64,000 nt of DNA, taken from positions 1-64,000 of the forward strand of contig NZ_JANATA010000012.1 of the NCBI RefSeq assembly GCF_024199005.1, in the 5' to 3' direction. Below are positions 28,793-38,664 of this stretch, piece by piece. The position numbers and the translations under genes were made by a program. The notes under the pieces were generated by a model that was not told the origin of the DNA, searched no databases, and saw only the letters and a list, made by a program, of their open reading frames with translations. Position 1 is the stretch's first letter. The number at the start of each line of letters is the position of its first letter. This DNA comes from Opacimonas viscosa. GTDB taxonomy: Bacteria > Pseudomonadota > Gammaproteobacteria > Enterobacterales > Alteromonadaceae.

Positions 28793-29770
28793 ATGATCAA
28801 AGGGCAATATTTTGATGGTACAAGCGCACAAGGTAAAACGGCTCGTTTATCTTGGTCGACCTTGGCGAGTCCTTTGGTGTTGTTACCGGATGAGGCATTG
28901 AGTTTAAGTGTTGAAGTAACCTCCATCCAAGGTTCTCAGGTTTTTTTCAAAGATGGCACCTCATTCATGGGCGATGCGACCTTGCCAACTGATTTTTGTG
29001 CTGCTTATCAGCCTTCAATTCTCAATTGGATCCGTCAATTAGAGGTTTTTTCGGTCAAAAAATCTCTAGTCTTGGGGACTTGTTTTATTTTATGTGTGGT
29101 CGTGCTGCGTTTTTCTATTGAAGTACTGGCGCCGGTGATAACAGATTTTGTCCCTGTCGATGCTGAAATTGCACTAGGGCAAGAAACCTATGAAGCCATG
29201 TATGATCAGCATTTTCTGCCATCGAAGTTATCTATTGCCGAACGTAAACGTTTACAGCGTGCTTATGATGAATTATGGGCGGTAAGTAACTTGAAGCACA
29301 AACCGACTTTGCATTTCAAACAAGCACCAGATATCGGTGCAAATGCTTTGGCCTTTCCTGGTGGGCCGATAGTTGTCACTGATGAATTAGTACACTTGTT
29401 GCGAGACGAAGCTTTGGTAGAGGCTGTCATTGCCCATGAATTAGCGCATGTAGAACACCGTCACAGTTTGCAGAAAGTGGTGATTGTTGCTGGGACTTTG
29501 GCGGTGGCTTCGGTTATTTTCGGAGCAGAAGAGGGGCTCTCTGAAGAGCTTGTAGCAGCCGTGGTAAACCTTTATGCTTTTCAACATTCTCAGAAATTTG
29601 AGTTGGCATCAGATCAATATGCAGTTGATCTGCTGATGAAAGCGGGCCGCGATTCCGCTGCCGTTAGTGAGTCTTTGGCATTATTGTTGGCAAACTCACC
29701 AGAAAAAGAGGGGTTAAGTTTATTTTCAACCCATCCAGAAAAGCAAGCACGTTTGGATGCACTTAATTAA
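28793..29770 (+). CDS. M48 family zinc metallopeptidase
   Basis: Membrane-anchored peptidase of the Ste24/HtpX clan. The 325 residues have an N-terminal soluble region of about 85 residues, one membrane helix (about 88-108), then the protease domain with zinc motif HELAH at 215-219 and third ligand Glu270 in FELASDQYAV, ending with the STHPEKQARL region typical of M48 C-termini. It starts 3 bases after the DUF898 gene, so the two are co-translated; this pairing occurs in other proteobacteria, which suggests the peptidase acts on or with the membrane protein. Confidence 0.88.
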   Translation: MIKGQYFDGTSAQGKTARLSWSTLASPLVLLPDEALSLSVEVTSIQGSQVFFKDGTSFMGDATLPTDFCAAYQPSILNWIRQLEVFSVKKSLVLGTCFILCVVVLRFSIEVLAPVITDFVPVDAEIALGQETYEAMYDQHFLPSKLSIAERKRLQRAYDELWAVSNLKHKPTLHFKQAPDIGANALAFPGGPIVVTDELVHLLRDEALVEAVIAHELAHVEHRHSLQKVVIVAGTLAVASVIFGAEEGLSEELVAAVVNLYAFQHSQKFELASDQYAVDLLMKAGRDSAAVSESLALLLANSPEKEGLSLFSTHPEKQARLDALN

Positions 29771-29862
29771 GGTATTAATAACGTCGTACTAATTAATTGA
29801 ATTATTAGTATTCATAATAAGTTTCATACTCATAGTAAGTTTCATTACTGTCAAATGTACTT

Positions 29863-30711
29863 TTAGTCACGCAAGCGCATACGAATATATTCGGAGAGGG
29901 TTTTAGAAACTTCAGGATGCTGAGTATCATAATTGAACAAGCAAATATTGATTTTACCAAGGTGCGGTAGATCTGGGTGTTGCAGTACCGTCAATGAATT
30001 TGGCACAGATTGGCGAGCCAGAGCAGTAATACCTAATCCTTGTTGGATAGCTGCAATTAAACCATAGAGATCGGCATTGGTATAAGAAATTTTCCACATA
30101 TTGGTTTGTTGTTTTAAACGATCAATGACCCGAGAACGATACATACAGCCATTCGGCGCTAGCACTAAAGATATGGGATCCGTTTTCAGGGGTTGTCTAA
30201 TATCGCCCACCCAAACCAATTCATCTTTGCGCAGTATTTCGCCATCCGTAGAAACTGCTGGATCGACCAATGCCAAGACCAAATCAAAATCGTCTTTGTG
30301 TTGTGGGCCTAACAAATTTTGGCTCAGTGAAGACGTCACATCGAGGGAAACATCAGGGTAACGTTTTGAGAATTCACCAATAATACTGGGGAGTAATGTA
30401 GAGGCAAATTCGCTGGGGATCCCAAGACGCAAACGGCCTTTTAAGGGATCTTGTTGGACGGCGCGAAAGACTTCATCGTTGATCTCTAATAATTGCTTGG
30501 CATAGCCCATTAACCATTGGCCATCATTACTCAACACATGCCGTTGTCCGACTTTGACGAATAATGTTTTATCGAGTTGTTGCTCCAGTTTTTTGAGCTG
30601 CAAACTAATCGCCGGCTGCGAACGACCAAGTACATCACCGGCCTTGGCATAACCGCCAAGTTCAACTACCGTTACAAACGTACGCAATGTATCTAAAGAA
30701 AGTTGTTTCAT
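29863..30711 (-). CDS. LysR-family transcriptional regulator
   Basis: A 282-residue LysR regulator. The N-terminal winged helix-turn-helix is LDTLRTFVTVVELGGYAKAGDVLGRSQPAISLQLKKLEQQL (residues about 5-46), followed by a linker helix and the periplasmic-binding-like effector domain (about 90-280). The head resembles the LrhA/HexA group more than GcvA. It is divergent from gcvT across 214 bases, so it is a candidate regulator of the glycine cleavage operon, though this is inferred from position only. Confidence 0.85.
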   Translation of the reverse strand: MKQLSLDTLRTFVTVVELGGYAKAGDVLGRSQPAISLQLKKLEQQLDKTLFVKVGQRHVLSNDGQWLMGYAKQLLEINDEVFRAVQQDPLKGRLRLGIPSEFASTLLPSIIGEFSKRYPDVSLDVTSSLSQNLLGPQHKDDFDLVLALVDPAVSTDGEILRKDELVWVGDIRQPLKTDPISLVLAPNGCMYRSRVIDRLKQQTNMWKISYTNADLYGLIAAIQQGLGITALARQSVPNSLTVLQHPDLPHLGKINICLFNYDTQHPEVSKTLSEYIRMRLRD

Positions 30712-30780
30712 AATTCCTCACGCCCATCATCCATAACATAAAGTATCTATTTCGCACTGTGCTGAACATTATTCATAAGT

Positions 30781-30810
30781 GTGACTTAGAGCATTTCAGT
30801 TATTTATAAT
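30781..30810 (+). promoter_or_regulatory. Putative gcvT promoter
   Basis: GTGACT at 30781-30786 (4 of 6 to -35) and a perfect TATAAT at 30805-30810, with an 18-base spacer. Start near 30817 leaves a leader of about 110 bases. The leader lacks the paired aptamer cores of a glycine riboswitch as far as I can see. Confidence 0.45.
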
Positions 30811-30925
30811 ATTTATATCAAATTATATATACATTTAAAATTCTTATCTATGTATTTATCTTTTTAATTTGTTCTAAATGAGGGGCTTTTGTAATATTTG
30901 ACCATCAAAAATACAGAGATACAGC

Positions 30926-32005
30926 ATGACAAATAAAACAGTTTTACATCCTAAACACATCGAAGCTGGTGCCAAAATGGTTGATTTTTTTGGTTGGGAA
31001 ATGCCGATCAACTATGGCTCCCAGATTGAAGAACACCATGCGGTACGTCGTGATGCTGGCATGTTTGATGTGTCACATATGACCATTGTTGATGTGGTAG
31101 GTGACGATGCTAAAGCCTATTTACAATATTTGTTGGCGAATGATGTAGACAAGCTACAAGACAAAGGCAAAGCCCTTTATTCAGGTATGTTGAACGAAGC
31201 GGGTGGTGTTGTTGATGATTTAATCGTCTATTTCTTTGAACCGACAAACTATCGTTTGGTCGTGAACTCTGCGACAAAAGAAAAAGATTTAAATTGGTTA
31301 AACAAGCAAGCGGCTGGTTTCACTGTAGCTATCACGGAACGTGATGAGTTTGCGATGATCGCAGTACAAGGTCCTAATGCAAAAGCCAAAGCGGCGTCAT
31401 TATTCTCAGAAGCACAACAAGAAGCAGTGGCTGGAATGAAGCCTTTCTATGGTGTGCAGGCCGAAGATTTATTCATCGCTACTACAGGTTATACTGGCGA
31501 GGCCGGTTATGAAATTATGGTGCCAAATACGCGAGCTGCGGAATTTTGGGATGCTTTGCTTCAGGCAGGTGTTGCGCCTTGTGGTTTAGGGGCTCGTGAC
31601 ACTTTGCGTTTAGAAGCTGGAATGAATTTATATGGCCAAGATATGGATGAAACTATTTCGCCACTGGCTGCGAATATGGGCTGGACAATTTCTTGGGAAC
31701 CTAAAGACCGTGATTTTGTTGGTCGTGGAGCGTTAGAACAAATACAAGCAGAAGGATCTGAAAAGTTAGTAGGCCTCGTGATGACCGAAAAAGGTGTCTT
31801 GCGACATGGCCAAAATGTCAAAGTTGAAGGGGGTACAGGTGTGATTACATCCGGTACTTTTTCACCAACGTTGGGTCATAGTATTGCAATGGCTCGGGTA
31901 TCCAATACCGTGACAGATTACGCAGAAGTTGAAATGCGCAAAAAGTGGGTTACAGTTAAAGTGGTTAAGCCCAGTTTTGTACGCAACGGCAAAAGCGTTT
32001 TATAA
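30926..32005 (+). CDS. gcvT: Aminomethyltransferase (glycine cleavage T protein)
   Basis: T protein of the glycine cleavage system: releases ammonia from the aminomethyl-lipoyl group of GcvH and transfers the methylene to tetrahydrofolate. The 359 residues show the family landmarks [14 protein letters not shown] near 18-31, GMFDVSHM near 45-52, [14 protein letters not shown] near 190-205 and [19 protein letters not shown] near 222-240. First gene of gcvT-gcvH-gcvP; the fourth component (lipoamide dehydrogenase) is not in this window. Confidence 0.95.
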   Translation: MTNKTVLHPKHIEAGAKMVDFFGWEMPINYGSQIEEHHAVRRDAGMFDVSHMTIVDVVGDDAKAYLQYLLANDVDKLQDKGKALYSGMLNEAGGVVDDLIVYFFEPTNYRLVVNSATKEKDLNWLNKQAAGFTVAITERDEFAMIAVQGPNAKAKAASLFSEAQQEAVAGMKPFYGVQAEDLFIATTGYTGEAGYEIMVPNTRAAEFWDALLQAGVAPCGLGARDTLRLEAGMNLYGQDMDETISPLAANMGWTISWEPKDRDFVGRGALEQIQAEGSEKLVGLVMTEKGVLRHGQNVKVEGGTGVITSGTFSPTLGHSIAMARVSNTVTDYAEVEMRKKWVTVKVVKPSFVRNGKSVL

Positions 32006-32054
32006 CAAAACATTTTCAAAATTATTTAATTAAACAACATTGTTAGGAATGAAT

Positions 32055-32444
32055 ATGAGTAATATCCCTGCTGATTTACGTTACGCCACCTCACACGAAT
32101 GGGTTCGTCCTGAAGGTGATGGTATTTTCACTGTTGGTATCACTGAGCACGCACAAGACTTGTTAGGCGATATGGTATTTGTTGACTTGCCTGATGTTGG
32201 TGATGACGTTGCTGCCGGCGATGATGCTGCTGTCGCTGAATCTGTAAAAGCCGCATCTGATGTATATGCTCCGATTACTGGTGAAGTGATTGCTGTGAAC
32301 GAAGACTTAGAGGATGCCCCAGAGTTGGTGAACTCAGACCCTTATGGTGATGGCTGGATGTTTAAAGTAAAAGCGGAAGACATTAGCGAAGTCGAAGGAT
32401 TGTTAGACGCAGAAGGATATGCGCAAAACATTGAAGACGAATAG
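32055..32444 (+). CDS. gcvH: Glycine cleavage system H protein
   Basis: Lipoyl carrier of the glycine cleavage complex, shuttling intermediates between GcvP, GcvT and lipoamide dehydrogenase. With start ATG 32055 it has 129 residues, exactly the usual length. The lipoylated lysine is Lys65 in [13 protein letters not shown]. The preferred start has AGGA 6 bases upstream; a TTG at 32040 would add five residues. It follows gcvT by 49 bases. Confidence 0.96.
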   Translation: MSNIPADLRYATSHEWVRPEGDGIFTVGITEHAQDLLGDMVFVDLPDVGDDVAAGDDAAVAESVKAASDVYAPITGEVIAVNEDLEDAPELVNSDPYGDGWMFKVKAEDISEVEGLLDAEGYAQNIEDE

Positions 32445-32460
32445 GTCTTCATGTTCGTTA

Positions 32461-32486
32461 CCTCACTCACATGCCGGTGGGTGAGG
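32461..32486 (+). other. Stem-loop between gcvH and gcvP
   Basis: CCTCACTCAC (32461-32470) pairs with GTGGGTGAGG (32477-32486), ten pairs including one G-U, with a 6-base loop and no following T-run. More likely an RNA-stabilising or partial-termination element than a full terminator, since gcvP follows 37 bases later. Confidence 0.55.
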
Positions 32487-32523
32487 GCGTTGTAAGTTTA
32501 ATTTTCAAAATAAGTGCTTAACT

Positions 32524-35427
32524 ATGCCATTATTGCAAAAACCTCTTGCTGATTTAGAGCAACAAAGCGATTTTATTCGTCGTCATATCGGTCCTGGCCG
32601 TCCAGAAATCCAAGCTATGCTTGACACTGTGGGTGCAGATTCTTTAGATGACCTAATCCAACAAACGGTCCCAGCGAGTATCCTTTCAGAAGGGTTAAAC
32701 GTGGGAGAAGCACAATCAGAAGTGGATGCTTTAGCTGAATTAAAAGCGGTCGCTGCGAAGAACCAAGTTAAGCGTTCATTTATTGGTATGGGGTATTATG
32801 ATACACATACTCCGCATGTAATTTTGCGTAATGTCTTAGAAAATCCAGGTTGGTATACTGCTTATACGCCGTATCAACCAGAGATTGCTCAAGGTCGCTT
32901 AGAAGCGATTTTAAACTTCCAACAAACAACGATTGATTTAACCGGGATGGAGCTAGCATCGGCTTCATTATTGGACGAAGCCACTGCAGCCGCAGAAGCG
33001 ATGGCTTTGGCCAAGCGTGTTTCTAAAAACAAAAAATGTAACGCATTTTATGTCGCTGATAATGTCCATCCGCAAACACTTGATGTCATCAAAACACGCG
33101 CAGAGATGTTTGGTTTCGAGTTGCTTACGGGGCCTGTTGTAAATGCTGCTGAATATGATGTGTTTGGTGCATTGTTACAATATCCTGGGACGCAAGGTGA
33201 GCTGCATAATATAGAAGAAATAATTGCCGCACTACAAGCCAACAAAGCTGTGGTGGCCGTTGCTACCGATTTGCTGGGTTTGACTCTCATCAAGTCACCG
33301 GGTGAATTAGGTGCTGATGTGGTCTTTGGTTCCGCTCAGCGTTTTGGTGTGCCAATGGGGTACGGTGGTCCACACGCTGCATTCTTTGCTACTCGTGATA
33401 GTTACAAACGTTCTTTACCAGGCCGTATTATTGGGGTGTCTAAAGATACTCGTGGTCGTCCAGCTTTGCGTATGGCTTTACAAACGCGTGAACAGCATAT
33501 CCGTCGTGATAAAGCGAACTCTAATATTTGTACTGCGCAAGTGTTACTTGCCAATATGGCTTCTTTCTACGCGGTTTACCATGGTCCAATCGGTTTACAG
33601 CAAATTGCTTCTCGTATTCATCGTCTAACCCAAATTTTTGCAGCCGGTTTAACGGCTAAAGGTATCAAAGTCGTGAATGACACGTTCTTTGATACAATTA
33701 CCGTGGCGCCTAATGATAAAAATGCGGTTGTTGCCGCTGCTCAAGCGATGGATATGAACTTGCGTATCGACCAAAACGGTTTAGTGGGAGTGAGTTTTGA
33801 TGAGACCACCACACGAACTGATGTTGCTGATTTATTTACAGCGTTTATCGGTGCCGAGCACGGTTTAGACATCGCAGAGTTAGATGCGCAGGTACAAGGC
33901 ACATCAAGCATTCCAGCTGAGTTGCAGCGAGAATCAGAATTCTTAACTCACGAAGTGTTTAACTCTTATCATTCTGAAACTGAAATGTTGCGTTATATCA
34001 AGTCTCTAGAAGATAAAGACTTGGCGTTGAATCACTCTATGATTTCGTTGGGTTCATGTACGATGAAGCTCAATGCGACAGCAGAGATGATCCCCGTAAC
34101 ATGGCCTGAGTTTGGTCAATTACATCCATTTGCACCTGTGGAGCAAGCACAAGGTTACAAGGAGATGATTGACGAGTTATCTGATTGGCTGATTGATATT
34201 ACGGGCTATGATGCTTTGTCGATGCAACCTAACTCAGGTGCTCAAGGTGAATATGCCGGTTTATTAGCGATTAAGCGTTACCATGCGAGTCGTGGTGATG
34301 ATCACCGTAATATCTGTTTGATCCCACAATCTGCGCATGGTACTAACCCAGCATCGGCACAAATGGTGAGCCTAAAAGTAGTGGTCGTAAACTGTGACGC
34401 AGACGGCAATGTCGATTTGGTCGATTTACGTAACAAAGCAGAAGAGCACTCAGCAAACTTATCATGTGCCATGATCACGTATCCATCCACGCACGGTGTG
34501 TATGAAGAAACGGTGAGAGAAATCTGTAACATTGTGCATGAGCACGGCGGTCAGGTGTATATGGATGGCGCCAACATGAACGCTCAGGTCGGCATTACGT
34601 CACCAGGTTTGATTGGCTCTGATGTATCACATTTGAACTTACACAAAACGTTCTGTATCCCGCACGGTGGTGGTGGTCCAGGTATGGGACCGATTGGTGT
34701 GAAAGCACACTTAGCCCCGTTCTTATCAAGTCACTCTTTAGTGCCATTAGAAGCAGCAGGTACCAATGATGATTTAGGTACTAACAGTGCAGTTTCTGCT
34801 GCGCCATGGGGCAGCGCATCCATTCTCCCGATTTCTTATATGTATATTAAGATGATGGGTTCTGCGGGCTTACGTCGTGCAACAGAAGTAGCGATTTTAT
34901 CGGCTAACTACATTGCTAAAGAGCTAGAAGGGCATTATCCGATTTTATATAAAGGGAACAATGACCGAGTAGCGCACGAATGTATTATCGATTTGCGTCC
35001 ATTAAAAGAAGCATCAGGTGTGACTGAAATGGATGTGGCGAAGCGTCTGAATGACTATGGTTTCCACGCGCCAACCATGTCTTTCCCGGTGGCAGGTACG
35101 TTGATGATCGAACCGACGGAGTCAGAGGCAAAAGTTGAGATTGACCGTTTCATCGAAGCGATGGTGTGTATTCGTCAAGAAATCGCTAAAGTCGAATCAG
35201 GTGAGTGGGATAGCATTGATAATCCACTGCATAATGCGCCGCATACTTTGGACGATATTATCGATAGCGAATGGAACCGTAGTTATTCGCGGGAGCTAGC
35301 TGCGTATCCTGTGGAAGCGGTGAAACGCAATAAATTCTGGCCGACAGTGAATCGTATTGATGATGTTTACGGAGATAGAAACTTGGTTTGTAGTTGTCCT
35401 GATTTGGATAGCTATCGCGACGAGTAG
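32524..35427 (+). CDS. gcvP: Glycine dehydrogenase (decarboxylating), P protein
   Basis: PLP enzyme that decarboxylates glycine and loads the aminomethyl group on GcvH. The 967-residue length is that of the single-chain homodimeric type (E. coli 957). The N-terminal half has [19 protein letters not shown] and the [14 protein letters not shown] region; the C-terminal half carries the PLP lysine Lys708 in [18 protein letters not shown], followed by a glycine-rich loop. The last gene of the operon; a bidirectional terminator follows. Confidence 0.97.
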   Translation: MPLLQKPLADLEQQSDFIRRHIGPGRPEIQAMLDTVGADSLDDLIQQTVPASILSEGLNVGEAQSEVDALAELKAVAAKNQVKRSFIGMGYYDTHTPHVILRNVLENPGWYTAYTPYQPEIAQGRLEAILNFQQTTIDLTGMELASASLLDEATAAAEAMALAKRVSKNKKCNAFYVADNVHPQTLDVIKTRAEMFGFELLTGPVVNAAEYDVFGALLQYPGTQGELHNIEEIIAALQANKAVVAVATDLLGLTLIKSPGELGADVVFGSAQRFGVPMGYGGPHAAFFATRDSYKRSLPGRIIGVSKDTRGRPALRMALQTREQHIRRDKANSNICTAQVLLANMASFYAVYHGPIGLQQIASRIHRLTQIFAAGLTAKGIKVVNDTFFDTITVAPNDKNAVVAAAQAMDMNLRIDQNGLVGVSFDETTTRTDVADLFTAFIGAEHGLDIAELDAQVQGTSSIPAELQRESEFLTHEVFNSYHSETEMLRYIKSLEDKDLALNHSMISLGSCTMKLNATAEMIPVTWPEFGQLHPFAPVEQAQGYKEMIDELSDWLIDITGYDALSMQPNSGAQGEYAGLLAIKRYHASRGDDHRNICLIPQSAHGTNPASAQMVSLKVVVVNCDADGNVDLVDLRNKAEEHSANLSCAMITYPSTHGVYEETVREICNIVHEHGGQVYMDGANMNAQVGITSPGLIGSDVSHLNLHKTFCIPHGGGGPGMGPIGVKAHLAPFLSSHSLVPLEAAGTNDDLGTNSAVSAAPWGSASILPISYMYIKMMGSAGLRRATEVAILSANYIAKELEGHYPILYKGNNDRVAHECIIDLRPLKEASGVTEMDVAKRLNDYGFHAPTMSFPVAGTLMIEPTESEAKVEIDRFIEAMVCIRQEIAKVESGEWDSIDNPLHNAPHTLDDIIDSEWNRSYSRELAAYPVEAVKRNKFWPTVNRIDDVYGDRNLVCSCPDLDSYRDE

Positions 35428-35473
35428 GTGATTGTTGGCGATCTGTTATTAAGATTATAACTACTTAGATATG

Positions 35474-35504
35474 AAAAAGGCGAATCAGGATGGTTCGCCT
35501 TTTT
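35474..35504. terminator. Bidirectional terminator between gcvP and sbcC
   Basis: An 11-bp perfect stem (AAAAAGGCGAA at 35474-35484, TTCGCCTTTTT at 35494-35504) with a 9-base loop and A/T arms that give a T-run on both strands. Confidence 0.85.
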
Positions 35505-35588
35505 AGTGGGTAAAATGGACATGCTACATGAGGAAGGATAAAAGCATCTATTCTTAATGAGCTCTACTTACAAAACCTACATTGTCCA

Positions 35589-38500
35589 TTATGCCGCTAT
35601 TACTCTTATCTTACTTCCCATTGTGCTTGATGTAATATCAATGCGATGTCCCATTTGGCTTTTTAGCTCTGAGACGTGTGAGATGATCCCGATCATGCGA
35701 CCGTCATTTTGGATATCAATCAGTGTGCGCACAGCCAAGTCCAGTGATTCTGTGTCTAAACTACCAAAGCCCTCATCAATGAACAACGTGTCGAGCTTGA
35801 TGCCACCTGAATAAGCTTGGACGACATCTGATAAGCCCAGCGCTAGTGATAATGAAGCCATAAATGATTCTCCGCCAGATAGCGTAGCAACCGGTCTGGA
35901 TTTGCCACTATGGGTATCATTGACCTCTAACTCTAATCCTGACGCTTTGTTACCTTTGGCCCGTTCTTCTTTACGTATTAATTGGTAACGTCCTGAACTC
36001 ATATGCATGAGACGCTGTGATGCCTGGATCAACACATCATCGAGTAACACGCTCAGGACAAACCGCTGTAAACTGACTTTGTCACCGGTTTGACCATTCG
36101 CCACCTCAGAGAGGGTGCCGATGACTTTGTATTGTTCATCCAATGCCGCATTTTTGGTATGAGCCTCTGCTAATTTTTTCTGCAGTTCGAGCAGTTGGTT
36201 GTTCCGTTGGTCGAGTTCTCGCCAATGCGCTTCTTGCTCAGATAATTCGGCGGTTGCTTGCTCAAGTGCGTTTTGGATATCACTAAGTTCGGGCTTTTCC
36301 TTATCTGCTAACTCGCTAGCAAGTTGTGTTTTGGCACCATTCAACTCAGCGAGTGTTGCAGTATACGTCGCAATCTCCTCTTGTAATTGTTCTTGTTCAT
36401 CATGACTTAGTAAAGCTTGGGAAAAACTCTCTTCATCGTCAAACACACTAGCACTAAGCGCCGCTTGCCACTTTGCTTGGGCTGTTTTTTGGTTTTTGGT
36501 GATATCATCTAACTGCTTAGCCACGGACTGATGAGTGCCTTGGGCAGTAGCTAACTCGGTTTGTAACTGCTTTTCTTGGTCTCTAGCGGTGGTTAACGCG
36601 GTGTCTAAGTTCTCGATTTGCTGAGTCAATGTCGTGATGTTTGAGGATAGTAGCTCAGCGTCTCGATATTCTAGGGGTGTTTGCTCTTCTAAATGCGTCA
36701 CTTTGGATTGGGCTAGTAGACATTGTTCTTTATCCCTCGCGGCTTGTGCTTGAAGAGTAGAACAGATTTCTTCTATTGTACTTAGTTGTGATTGTTCTTC
36801 TGTCAGCGCTTTCGTTATGTCTACTATTTGCTGTTGCAGGCTGACCAAGCCTTTGACCTTTGTATTTTGCTGGTTGAACTGTTCAGTTACTACTGCCAGT
36901 GACAGCCATGCAGCTTCGCCAAGTTCCTCTTGTAAGGCTTTGATCTGTCGACCTTGGACTGTTTCATTTGATAATGCCTCATCATAAGTCGCTTTGGCTA
37001 TGTCTCTGGCAGCTGCTGCTTGCACTACTTGTTCTCTAGCTACATCCACCTCTTCTTTGGTGACGACATCTAGCGCATTATTCTGACTGGCAAGGTGGGG
37101 GTGTTCAAGACTACCACACACCGGACAAGGTTCACCATCTGCTAACTCACTTGCCAATAACACCGCTTGGTTAGTATGCCATGTCAGTTCTGTTTGCATG
37201 GCCTGAATATTGAGTTTACTGAGTTCAGCATTGGCGTTATCGAAATGAGTTTTGGCGTTGGCGGTCGCTTGCTCTAAAGAACTTAATTCTTGTTGTGCGG
37301 TGTCTAGTTGGGTACGTTTTGCTAATACTTGTGCTAAGCCATTGAGTTTGATTTGCTCCTGCGCGAGAGGCTGAATAGTGATATTTAGTGCTTTCAGATC
37401 AGCATCCTTTTGGGCTATTGCCGCGTTTAATGTCGCAATCTCGTTTTGTTTGGTATCGAATGCTACTTGACTGGTTTCTTGGGCGGTAAGTGCTAGTCCT
37501 AATACGTTTTGTGCCGCTTTTAACTTATCGCTAAGTTTTGCATAGCGCTGCAGTTCGGTGAGTTTTTGACGGTCATCTTGAATATTTTGGGCCGCATTTT
37601 GCGCTTGTTCTAAGGTGGCTAGTCCAATCTCTACTTGGCTCTGCGCTTCATTTAAGCGTTGTTCACTTTGGTTATATTGTTGCTTTATATCGTGCAAAGA
37701 TTGATTCGCAGCATCCAGAGCGACAAAGTTTGGCTGGATGATTTGTGCGGTCGAGGCGAGTTTGAGCTGTGATTTTTTATCAGTGATGTTAGCAGCCTGC
37801 ATCTCATGCTGTTGTAAAGCGATAATTTTAGCATCCATGTCCGCAAACTTTAGTAAAAGCTGGTTAGCATCATGCAAGTTTTTATCGTATTCCTTGACCC
37901 GAAATTCGGCCGTGTTTTTGGCTCTAACAGCCTCTGCTAATTTGGGGGTCAGCTGATTTAATGAGGTTTCAATTTCTGCCTCTGTAAGAAGATTTGCTCC
38001 CTCTAGTAGCCCTTTGATTTTGATGTTGTGTTCATCTACGGCTTTTTTAATTCCTGCTGCTTGCTCTTTTAATGCGTCTTCGATTTTCTTGTAAATAGAA
38101 GTTTGGAACAGTTGGCTGAATATTTTCTCACGGTCCTTGGAGTCAGCTAATAACAACTCTCTAAATTTGCCTTGGGGTAGGACCATGACCTGGCGGAATT
38201 GTTCAACATCTAATCCTATGAGTGTTTTGATTGCTACATCTGCTTCTTTGACACTCGAAGAGACCATCAGACGATCATTGTCACTACCATCTATTTCCCA
38301 TATTGCCGCTTCAGAGTTCTGCACGGTAAATCCCCCACCTTTACTTTTGGGGCGTTCCTGCATGGGTTTACGGGTAATGCGGTAATGTTTGTCACCCAAA
38401 ATAAACTCTAGTGTTACTTGTGTGAGCGTTTGGACATCCGCAAAGTCACAGCGCATCTGTGTACCAGAACGTTCAGCACCCGTCGTTTGACCGTATAAAG

Positions 38501-38651
38501 CAAAACAAATTGCATCAAGGATGGAGCTCTTACCCGCCCCGGTGGGGCCATTGATTAAAAATAAAGGATTATCCCCTAAAACGGATAAGTCTACTTCCTC
38601 TGTGCCAGCAAAAGGACCGAAAGCTTGGATGATTAATTTAGTGGGTTTCAT
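35589..38651 (-). CDS. sbcC: Exonuclease subunit SbcC
   Basis: SMC/Rad50-like ATPase of the SbcCD nuclease, which cuts hairpins and processes DNA ends. The 1020 residues have Walker A GPTGAGKS at 35-42, two very long coiled coils, the zinc hook CPVCG at about residue 507, the ABC signature LSGGESFMASLSLALG and Walker B LDTLFIDEGFGSLD near the end. I start it at ATG 38651, 13 bases after the sbcD stop with AAGG upstream; the longer frame to 38684 would overlap sbcD. Confidence 0.94.
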   Translation of the reverse strand: MKPTKLIIQAFGPFAGTEEVDLSVLGDNPLFLINGPTGAGKSSILDAICFALYGQTTGAERSGTQMRCDFADVQTLTQVTLEFILGDKHYRITRKPMQERPKSKGGGFTVQNSEAAIWEIDGSDNDRLMVSSSVKEADVAIKTLIGLDVEQFRQVMVLPQGKFRELLLADSKDREKIFSQLFQTSIYKKIEDALKEQAAGIKKAVDEHNIKIKGLLEGANLLTEAEIETSLNQLTPKLAEAVRAKNTAEFRVKEYDKNLHDANQLLLKFADMDAKIIALQQHEMQAANITDKKSQLKLASTAQIIQPNFVALDAANQSLHDIKQQYNQSEQRLNEAQSQVEIGLATLEQAQNAAQNIQDDRQKLTELQRYAKLSDKLKAAQNVLGLALTAQETSQVAFDTKQNEIATLNAAIAQKDADLKALNITIQPLAQEQIKLNGLAQVLAKRTQLDTAQQELSSLEQATANAKTHFDNANAELSKLNIQAMQTELTWHTNQAVLLASELADGEPCPVCGSLEHPHLASQNNALDVVTKEEVDVAREQVVQAAAARDIAKATYDEALSNETVQGRQIKALQEELGEAAWLSLAVVTEQFNQQNTKVKGLVSLQQQIVDITKALTEEQSQLSTIEEICSTLQAQAARDKEQCLLAQSKVTHLEEQTPLEYRDAELLSSNITTLTQQIENLDTALTTARDQEKQLQTELATAQGTHQSVAKQLDDITKNQKTAQAKWQAALSASVFDDEESFSQALLSHDEQEQLQEEIATYTATLAELNGAKTQLASELADKEKPELSDIQNALEQATAELSEQEAHWRELDQRNNQLLELQKKLAEAHTKNAALDEQYKVIGTLSEVANGQTGDKVSLQRFVLSVLLDDVLIQASQRLMHMSSGRYQLIRKEERAKGNKASGLELEVNDTHSGKSRPVATLSGGESFMASLSLALGLSDVVQAYSGGIKLDTLFIDEGFGSLDTESLDLAVRTLIDIQNDGRMIGIISHVSELKSQMGHRIDITSSTMGSKIRVIAA

Positions 38652-38664
38652 AAGAAAAACGCCT

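Noticed and set aside
29818-29845. Tandem TAAGTTTCAT (two copies, 18 bases apart) after the M48 gene
   Set aside because: Only two short copies in AT-rich sequence; not enough for a repeat family or CRISPR.
30811-30925. Possible glycine riboswitch upstream of gcvT
   Set aside because: The sequence is too AT-rich and lacks the GC-rich paired aptamer cores expected.
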